Origin: Bacillota bacterium
Lineage (GTDB): Bacteria; Bacillota; Clostridia; Oscillospirales; Acutalibacteraceae
NCBI GenBank assembly: GCA_023397245.1
Contig: JAEWUH010000075.1
Span: 1-10,309 of the forward strand
Length of the DNA: 10,309 nt
Direction: 5' to 3'
A program made the translations under genes and the position numbers. Below are positions 6,199-10,309 of this stretch, one piece after another; the stretch's first letter is position 1, and each line of letters starts with the position of its first letter. The notes below the pieces were generated by a model. It was not told the DNA's origin. It was given only the letters and a program-made list of their open reading frames with translations, and made no database searches.

Positions 6199-7839
6199 TC
6201 AGGATTCTTTTCCCGCCTGGATAAAATCAATCCCGGCGCCGTAGGGGTGGAACACGATGCCGGTCACGCCCTTTGCGGAAGCATAGTAATGCTTTTCGTA
6301 ATAGAGCGGGTAAAAGGCCCCCTGCTGGTTCAGGTACTTTTCGGCGTTCGCGTAAACAGCTGCTGCTGTGTTGCCGGTCTTTTTCTGGGCGTCGGCCAGC
6401 AGTGCGTCAAAGGCGGGATCGTTCAGGTGCGCGGGGTTTTCGGCCGAACCGCTTCCGAACAGGGAAAGCGTGGAAAGCGGGCCGTCGCTTGCGGGCCTTA
6501 CGGAGCAGAGCGCAATCTGATAATCCCCGGATTTTACGCGCTGGGCGAGCGTGTCGCTGTCCAGCGGATCAATATTGAAATACTCCATGAATTTGGAATT
6601 CCAGGAGGAAAGCATTTCGGTGAGCATCAGTTTTACGGATGAGTTTTCCGGGCAGAGCACGCTGATGCTTTTCAGCTCGGGCTGAGAAAGCTCGGAAAGC
6701 CCGGCCTTTAAAAGGGAAGCGGCGGTTTTGTCCTCCTTCAGGTAAAACGGGCCGCCGGTCACGAGGGTGCGGTAATTTTCACCCTGAAAGGTAACGGAGG
6801 GGTTTAGAATGTAATCAGCCTTTGAAACGCCCACGGGCAGATGGCTGAGCACTGCGGAACGGCTGAAAGCCTGAATAAACGCCCTGCGTATTTTAAGGTT
6901 TTTCATATAATCGGACTTTGTGTTGAAGCAGAGCCCCCACGTCGTATCCTCAAACGAGGCCAGCGTGCAGTCCGCCGCGGCTGCCGCACTGATCCGGTCG
7001 GCAGGCATTTCAATGGCGTCCACTGTCCCCGCGGTCAGAGCCTTTAAGGGGTCGGAAACATCCGTTTCCTTGCTGCCGATGGAAAATTTCAGATTGGAGG
7101 GCAGCGGCTTGCGGTTTCCGGAGTAGGTATCGGAACGCACCAAGTTCAGGTATTTGCCGTGTTCCCAGCCGTATTTGCCGTCGATTTCAAACGGGCCGTT
7201 ACCCAGCAGGTATTTCCGTTCCAGCCCGTACCGGCCGGAGGTACTCTCAAAGAAGCTCCGGCTGCAGGGCATAAATACCGCGGTCGCCGTAAGGGCGGGG
7301 AAATCGGGATAGGAATAGGCAAGGTCTATGATAAGGGTATGGTCGTCCTTTGCGGTCACGCCAAGCTGGCTTGCCGGCAGCTTCCCGCTGTAGATCTCCC
7401 TTGCATTTTTTATGCAGAACATGGAAGCGCAGGTTTTTGAACCGGTCGCGGGGGAAAGCGCGCGCTGAAACGCATAGACAAAATCCGCGGCGGTCACGGG
7501 CGTTTTGTCGCTATCCGACCATTTGGCGCTATCGCGCAGGGTAAAGGTAAATTCGGTGCTGTCCGCATTGCTTTCCCACTTTTCGGCAACGCCCGGATAG
7601 GGCTTGTTGTCGGAACCGAGGCGGGTCAGGCCCTCGAAAAGCGCTTCCACCGCAATCACGGAGGAACTGTCCGAAGCAACCTGCGGATCAAGCGTTTTCG
7701 GTTCTGCGGAAAGATTAAAATTGATCGTCTTATCCGCGTTTTTTGCTGCTTTTTTTTCACACGCGGAGAATGTAAACAGTATGGAAAGGCAGAGAAATAC
7801 TGCCGTAAATCGTTTGAAAATCAGCGGAATCACTCCCAA
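6199..7839 (-). CDS. Family 5 extracellular solute-binding lipoprotein (OppA/DppA-like)
   Basis: The ligand-capture component of an ABC importer, anchored by lipid outside the membrane. It would bind oligopeptides or another family 5 solute. Counted from the longest start, an N-terminal signal segment (7-26) leads to a lipobox-like FSAC with Cys27 as the lipidated residue; Phe at -3 is less usual. The mature part shows the family hallmarks LSAEPKTLDPQVASDSSS (43-60), LFEGLTRL (67-74) and the block with FTLRDSAKWSDS (97-108) and PVTAADFVYAFQRALSP (112-128). Its total of 546 aa is normal. The start is uncertain: the ORF opens with TTG at 7839, has no in-frame ATG before the signal segment, and GGGAG (7837-7833) would best serve CTG at 7824, 8 nt away, giving 541 aa. 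No permease or ATPase genes are adjacent, so it must share a transporter encoded elsewhere or act otherwise. Confidence 0.88.
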   Translation of the reverse strand: MGVIPLIFKRFTAVFLCLSILFTFSACEKKAAKNADKTINFNLSAEPKTLDPQVASDSSSVIAVEALFEGLTRLGSDNKPYPGVAEKWESNADSTEFTFTLRDSAKWSDSDKTPVTAADFVYAFQRALSPATGSKTCASMFCIKNAREIYSGKLPASQLGVTAKDDHTLIIDLAYSYPDFPALTATAVFMPCSRSFFESTSGRYGLERKYLLGNGPFEIDGKYGWEHGKYLNLVRSDTYSGNRKPLPSNLKFSIGSKETDVSDPLKALTAGTVDAIEMPADRISAAAAADCTLASFEDTTWGLCFNTKSDYMKNLKIRRAFIQAFSRSAVLSHLPVGVSKADYILNPSVTFQGENYRTLVTGGPFYLKEDKTAASLLKAGLSELSQPELKSISVLCPENSSVKLMLTEMLSSWNSKFMEYFNIDPLDSDTLAQRVKSGDYQIALCSVRPASDGPLSTLSLFGSGSAENPAHLNDPAFDALLADAQKKTGNTAAAVYANAEKYLNQQGAFYPLYYEKHYYASAKGVTGIVFHPYGAGIDFIQAGKES

Positions 7840-7854
7840 TAATGGCGTAAATTC

Positions 7855-7883
7855 ATTTTAACATCTTTTCTCAGGTAATGCAA
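7855..7883 (-). promoter_or_regulatory. Predicted promoter of the solute-binding protein gene
   Basis: On the minus strand TTGCAT (7883-7878) is followed by 17 nt and TAAAAT (7860-7855), with TG one base before the -10 box (extended -10). The transcript would start near 7848, so the TTG at 7839 would be nearly leaderless while GGGAG at 7837-7833 lies properly within the mRNA. This favours a start codon downstream of 7833. Confidence 0.6.
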
Positions 7884-7992
7884 CGAGGTTTACATAATTG
7901 TTATGATTCAAACCGCAGAATTATTATTTGCGCGGCAATGCGGAATAGGGCTGCCAAATTCTGAAAGAAAAGAGATAAAATTAAAAAAGGTG

Positions 7993-8021
7993 TTGACAAA
8001 AGAGTGCGGCGGGAATATAAT
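7993..8021 (+). promoter_or_regulatory. Perfect consensus promoter of the marR gene
   Basis: TTGACA (7993-7998), a 17-nt spacer and TATAAT (8016-8021) match the sigma-A consensus at every position and in spacing. Transcription should begin near 8028. A promoter this strong in front of a regulator gene usually needs a repressor, which agrees with the operator-like sequence at 8034-8051. Confidence 0.9.
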
Positions 8022-8033
8022 GCAGACACAAGC

Positions 8034-8051
8034 TACGAGATACGAAATATT
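8034..8051. promoter_or_regulatory. Candidate MarR operator, copy 1 (just downstream of the marR start site)
   Basis: TACGAGATACGAAATATT occupies the first transcribed bases, between the predicted start near 8028 and the ribosome binding site at 8053. Its reverse complement recurs with 2 mismatches at 8593-8610. Within it TACGAG and TACGAA form a direct repeat at 7-bp spacing. A repressor here would block early transcription of its own gene. Confidence 0.6.
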
Positions 8052-8065
8052 CAGGAGGTGAAACA

Positions 8066-8542
8066 ATGAATTATAATGAGCTGACGGATTTTCTGTTTGA
8101 CCATATGAAAAAAATATTTTTTCCGCAGGAATGGCTGAAGATCGATTTGAAATTTTCAAAGTCGGAGCTGTTCGCCATGCTGGTAATTGATAAACGCGGA
8201 GAAATCACCATGTCCGAGCTGGCGGAGTATATCAATTCCCCCTTGAGCACCGCAACCGGGATTGCTGACCGTTTGGTAAAAGGCGGCTTTTTGAAAAGGG
8301 AAAGAAGCGAGGAAGACCGGAGGATTGTGGTGCTGCGCCTTGGCGAAAAGGGAACACAAATTGTCGGGAATTTAAAGGAGCTGATATCCGGCTATATCGA
8401 TACGGTCTTTGAGGAGCTCAGCCCGGAGGAAACCGAGTTTTTGATCCGTATCATTGTGAAAATTGTGAACCGCCTGCAGGAAGGGTCTGTCGGAAAGCCT
8501 GCGGACCAGGCGAACAAGCTCCGCAAAATCGAAATCGAATAG
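8066..8542 (+). CDS. MarR-family winged-helix transcriptional regulator
   Basis: A 158-aa cytoplasmic DNA-binding protein, expected to act as a dimer. The helix-turn-helix is at about 46-73: MSELAEYINSPLS leads into the recognition helix with TATGIADRLVKGGF (62-75). The wing follows with LKRERSEEDRRIVVLRL (76-92), including the family's DxR motif at Asp84-Arg86. Helices at both ends (1-40 and 96-140) form the dimer interface. The last ~18 residues are charged and probably disordered. AGGAGGTG (8053-8060) lies 5 nt before the ATG. There is no obvious Cys redox switch: the protein contains no cysteine, so it is more likely to respond to a small ligand than to thiol oxidation. It is followed by the ArsA-like ATPase gene, whose promoter region contains the same candidate operator, so it probably represses both itself and that unit. 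Confidence 0.92.
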   Translation: MNYNELTDFLFDHMKKIFFPQEWLKIDLKFSKSELFAMLVIDKRGEITMSELAEYINSPLSTATGIADRLVKGGFLKRERSEEDRRIVVLRLGEKGTQIVGNLKELISGYIDTVFEELSPEETEFLIRIIVKIVNRLQEGSVGKPADQANKLRKIEIE

Positions 8543-8586
8543 GCTATGTTTCAAATTTATGAAGCAGGGCCTTGAAGGTTTCTTTT

Positions 8587-8614
8587 TTGCCAAATACTTC
8601 GTAACTCGTAATAT
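8587..8614 (+). promoter_or_regulatory. Putative promoter of the ArsA-like ATPase gene
   Basis: TTGCCA (8587-8592, 5 of 6) and TAATAT (8609-8614, 4 of 6) are separated by 16 nt. The start would be near 8621. It is weaker than the marR promoter, and read-through from marR is also possible because no convincing terminator separates them. The spacer coincides with the second operator-like copy. Confidence 0.45.
8593..8610. promoter_or_regulatory. Candidate MarR operator, copy 2 (in the promoter spacer)
   Basis: AATACTTCGTAACTCGTA is the reverse complement of the 8034-8051 sequence at 16 of 18 positions. It fills the spacer between the predicted -35 and -10 boxes, the classical place for a repressor to exclude RNA polymerase. 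As in copy 1 there is a TTCGTA/CTCGTA direct repeat at 7-bp spacing. Confidence 0.6.
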
Positions 8615-8654
8615 TTGAAACGTGAACTGAATGAATCGGATAAGGAGAATGGAT

Positions 8655-9830
8655 ATGAGAATCATCATTTATACCGGAAAAGGCGGGGTGGGCAAAACAA
8701 GTGTTGCCGCCGCCACAGCGGTCAAAAGCGCGGAGCGGGGACTGAAAACCCTTGTGGTCAGCACCGATCCCGCACACAGTCTGGGGGACTCCTTTGACCG
8801 CCGGCTTTCGAACGAACCGGTTGAAATCATGGAGAATCTTTGGGCGCAGGAGATTGATACCATTCATGAGGTGGAGGAAGGCTGGGGCAAGGTCCAGAAA
8901 TATCTTACGGATCTTTTTACGTCAAAAGCGATCAAAGACATTACCACGGAGGAACTTACCGTGTTCCCCGGCATGGAAGATCTGCTCAGTCTCCTGCGTA
9001 TTCTGAAATACTACAAGGAGGGCCGATTTGAAGTCATCCTTGTGGACTGTGCGCCGACGGGCGAAACCCTTGCGCTGCTAAGCTTCCCGGAGATGCTCCG
9101 GTGGTGGATTGAAAAGCTGTTCCCGGTTAAGAAGAAGATTATCCGCGTTGCGCGCCCCATTGCGGAGCCGCTTCTCGGCGTTCCGATGCCTTCCGACGAG
9201 GTGCTCGACGAGCTGGACAAAATCTATTACCAGCTGGACGAGATGAAGAAAATCTTTTCCGACCGGAAAACGACAAGCATACGAATCGTTGTGAACCCGG
9301 AGAAAATGGTTGTCAAGGAAGCCCAGCGCAGCTTTACCTATCTCAATATCTATGACTTCAATGTAGACGCGGTGATCGTGAACCGCGTGATCCCGGAAAA
9401 CGTAACGGATGATTACTTTAAGGTCTGGAAGGATATCCAGAAAAAGTACCGTGCCGAAATTCAGGAAAGCTTTTCGCCGGTGCCCATCTACTACGCGCCT
9501 CTGTTTGAAACCGAGGTGGTCGGAACGGCTATGCTGAACCGTATGGCCGCGGAAGTATTCGGGGAGGAAGACCCGGTCGGAATCAAATTTGACGGCAGGA
9601 CGCAGCAGGTGGAAAAGGATGGGGAAGATTATATCCTTTCCATTGCCATGCCGTTCGTTGAAAAAAGCGACCTTGCTCTGAACCAAAAGGGCGACCAGCT
9701 TATCATAAAAGCCGGAGCCATCAAGAGAAGCATCACGCTGCCCAGAACCCTGCTGAATTTCACGGTGAAAAAGGCCGTGTTTGAAAAAGATGTGCTGAAA
9801 ATACGTTTTGGAGGGGAAAGCAATGAATGA
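8655..9830 (+). CDS. ArsA/Get3-family ATPase with C-terminal HSP20-like domain
   Basis: A 391-aa P-loop ATPase of the ArsA/TRC40 (Get3) branch of the deviant-Walker family. The deviant Walker A motif GKGGVGKT is at 8-15. Switch I is STDPAHSLGDSF (36-47) and Switch II DCAPTGETL (131-139). The adenine-binding VNRVIP lies at 242-247, and NPEKMVVKEAQRS (214-226) is typical of the family. Residues about 311-386 form a small beta-sandwich domain like HSP20/alpha-crystallin, found fused to bacterial ArsA-like proteins. There is no sign of the duplicated ATPase halves or metalloid Cys triad of E. coli ArsA, and no arsB or arsR nearby, so arsenite export is not supported; chaperone or membrane-protein targeting is the better guess. 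The start is ATG 8655, with AAGGAG (8642-8647) 7 nt upstream; ATG 8649 is too close to it. It overlaps the next gene by 8 nt. Confidence 0.88.
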   Translation: MRIIIYTGKGGVGKTSVAAATAVKSAERGLKTLVVSTDPAHSLGDSFDRRLSNEPVEIMENLWAQEIDTIHEVEEGWGKVQKYLTDLFTSKAIKDITTEELTVFPGMEDLLSLLRILKYYKEGRFEVILVDCAPTGETLALLSFPEMLRWWIEKLFPVKKKIIRVARPIAEPLLGVPMPSDEVLDELDKIYYQLDEMKKIFSDRKTTSIRIVVNPEKMVVKEAQRSFTYLNIYDFNVDAVIVNRVIPENVTDDYFKVWKDIQKKYRAEIQESFSPVPIYYAPLFETEVVGTAMLNRMAAEVFGEEDPVGIKFDGRTQQVEKDGEDYILSIAMPFVEKSDLALNQKGDQLIIKAGAIKRSITLPRTLLNFTVKKAVFEKDVLKIRFGGESNE

Positions 9831-10035
9831 AGAGCTGCTGAAAAAAGCAATCCGTTTCAAACTGGAACTGGCGGATTCCATGCTGGACTGCCTGCCGCCC
9901 AAAATGTCGTCCGAAATAAGAAGCCTGCGCAGGACGGCGGCCGAATGTCTGAACGATTATGAAAAAGAAACGCACAGTCCGGCTTCCCCAAAAGAAAGCC
10001 CGGACGGCGGCCTGAAGCATGTCCCGATCGAATAG
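9823..10035 (+). CDS. Small helical protein, 70 aa, unknown function, coupled to the ArsA-like ATPase
   Basis: I do not recognise this family. The ATG at 9823 is chosen because GGAGGGG (9810-9816) lies 6 nt upstream; the start overlaps the end of the ATPase gene by 8 nt (ATGAATGA), so translation is probably coupled. Residues 1-49 look like two amphipathic helices separated by a CLPPKMSS turn (23-30): KKAIRFKLELADSMLDC and EIRSLRRTAAECLNDYEKE. Residues 50-70 are rich in Pro, Ser, Lys and Gly and likely flexible. There is no signal peptide or membrane segment. Two cysteines (23, 42) do not form a known motif. The gene overlap suggests that the protein works with the ATPase, perhaps as an adaptor or substrate-handling partner; this is inference. 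Confidence 0.7.
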   Translation: MNEELLKKAIRFKLELADSMLDCLPPKMSSEIRSLRRTAAECLNDYEKETHSPASPKESPDGGLKHVPIE

Positions 10036-10044
10036 ATGAGTCAG

Positions 10045-10084
10045 CCCCCCGCGGCCGGAAAAGAAACCGGCTGCAGGGGGATTT
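10045..10084 (+). terminator. Intrinsic terminator-like hairpin after the ArsA-like operon
   Basis: CCCCC (10045-10049) pairs with GGGGG (10076-10080); after one C-A mismatch GCGGCCGG (10051-10058) pairs with CCGGCTGC (10067-10074), with one G-T wobble, around loop AAAAGAAA. The stem is very stable, but only ATTT follows, so the T-run is short. It lies 9 nt after the 70-aa gene and before the next promoter. Confidence 0.72.
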
Positions 10085-10114
10085 GCATATCAAAATAATA
10101 ATCCAAAATACTAT

Positions 10115-10142
10115 TTCATATTCGCGTAAACTAAGGTATAAT
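10115..10142 (+). promoter_or_regulatory. Predicted promoter of the desulfoferrodoxin gene
   Basis: A perfect TATAAT (10137-10142) is preceded at 16 nt by TTCATA (10115-10120, 4 of 6). The start would be near 10149, giving a short leader with GGAGGAA (10164-10170). No clear PerR-type palindrome was seen near it. Confidence 0.6.
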
Positions 10143-10176
10143 AGGAATACCAAAATAAGGAATGGAGGAAAGCAGT

Positions 10177-10309
10177 ATGGCAAACAAAAATGCGAAGTTT
10201 TTTATCTGTAAGCATTGCGGAAATTTTGTAGGAATGATTTACAACAGCGGAGCATCAATGATCTGCTGCGGCGAACCGATGACGGAGCTGGTTCCGAACA
10301 CAGCGGAGG
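10177..10309 (+). CDS. dfx: Desulfoferrodoxin / superoxide reductase, N-terminal part (runs off the window)
   Basis: The first 44 codons of a protein whose full-length relatives reduce superoxide to hydrogen peroxide in the cytoplasm of anaerobes, with electrons from rubredoxin or a similar donor. The visible part is the desulforedoxin-like iron domain: Cys11 and Cys14 in FFICKHCGN and the adjacent pair Cys30-Cys31 in MICCGEPM supply the four sulfur ligands of the FeS4 centre. It continues with TELVPNTAE, the usual link to the catalytic superoxide-reductase domain, which would lie outside the window. The ATG at 10177 has GGAGGAA (10164-10170) 6 nt upstream. It has its own promoter and is separated from the ArsA-like unit by a hairpin, so it is probably independently regulated. 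Confidence 0.9.
   Translation, partial: MANKNAKFFICKHCGNFVGMIYNSGASMICCGEPMTELVPNTAE

Larger units (their letters stand above)
8548..8621. repeat. Inverted repeat spanning the marR-arsA-like intergenic region
   Basis: GTTTCAAAT (8548-8556) and ATTTGAAAC (8613-8621) form a perfect 9-bp inverted repeat around 56 nt. Next to it, TTATGAAG (8557-8564) can pair with CTTCGTAA (8597-8604) with one wobble, leaving an 8-nt bulge. It contains the putative promoter and operator of the ATPase gene. It begins 6 nt after the marR stop, and a T-rich run (8579-8588) lies within. It may act as an RNA structure at the end of the marR mRNA or as a DNA arrangement for regulator binding. Confidence 0.4.

Noticed and set aside
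8655..9830. Arsenic-resistance operon
   Set aside because: The ATPase is single-domain with an HSP20-like tail, lacks the ArsA metalloid cysteines and duplicated halves, and no arsB, arsC, arsD or arsR is nearby.
10115..10136. A possible third copy of the MarR motif (TTCGCGTAAACT) in the desulfoferrodoxin promoter
   Set aside because: It only aligns to the 18-bp motif with two insertions and loses the direct-repeat spacing, so resemblance is probably chance.
1..10309. CRISPR array, tRNA, rRNA, transposase or prophage genes
   Set aside because: No regularly spaced direct repeats, no tRNA- or rRNA-like sequences and no integrase or transposase motifs were seen in any frame.

Overview
The window looks like chromosomal DNA from an anaerobic clostridial Firmicute of moderate G+C, probably of the Oscillospiraceae/Acutalibacteraceae type. 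The evidence is strong AGGAGG-type ribosome binding sites, sigma-A-like promoters with 17-nt spacers, an oxygen-sensitive 2-oxoacid:ferredoxin oxidoreductase and a superoxide-reductase gene. Genus is not decided by the sequence.

Region 1 (1-499) holds a promoter, a 38-residue single-pass membrane peptide (199-315), and the promoter and hairpin-containing leader of the next operon. Region 2 (500-5469) is a tight operon: an arylacetate/phenylacetate-CoA ligase (PaaK-1), both subunits of indolepyruvate:ferredoxin oxidoreductase (iorA, iorB) and a second, diverged PaaK. The first three genes are joined by two 4-base ATGA overlaps. Together they should interconvert arylacetates, arylacetyl-CoAs and arylpyruvates, linked to ferredoxin. 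They could act in fermentation of aromatic amino acids or, run in reverse, in building these amino acids from scavenged arylacetates. Region 3 (5450-6164) has a near-consensus promoter inside the end of paaK-2, a ~148-bp imperfect inverted-repeat element in the leader, a double-ACT-domain protein that is probably an amino-acid sensor for the pathway, and a bidirectional terminator.

Region 4 (6199-7883, minus strand) is a solitary lipoprotein of the family 5 peptide/solute-binding class with no usual start codon next to its Shine-Dalgarno sequence. Region 5 (7993-10080) is a stress- or ligand-response unit: a MarR-family repressor behind a perfect consensus promoter, then an ArsA/Get3-family ATPase with a C-terminal HSP20-like domain, and an overlapping 70-residue helical protein of unknown function. 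An 18-bp sequence occurs just downstream of the marR promoter and, inverted with 2 mismatches, between the -35 and -10 of the putative arsA-like promoter. It is a strong candidate for the MarR operator. A strong hairpin ends this unit.

Region 6 (10115-10309) is the promoter and first 44 codons of a desulfoferrodoxin/superoxide reductase gene that runs off the window.

The least described parts are the marR-ArsA/HSP20-small protein unit with its shared operator, and the inverted-repeat element ahead of the ACT gene.
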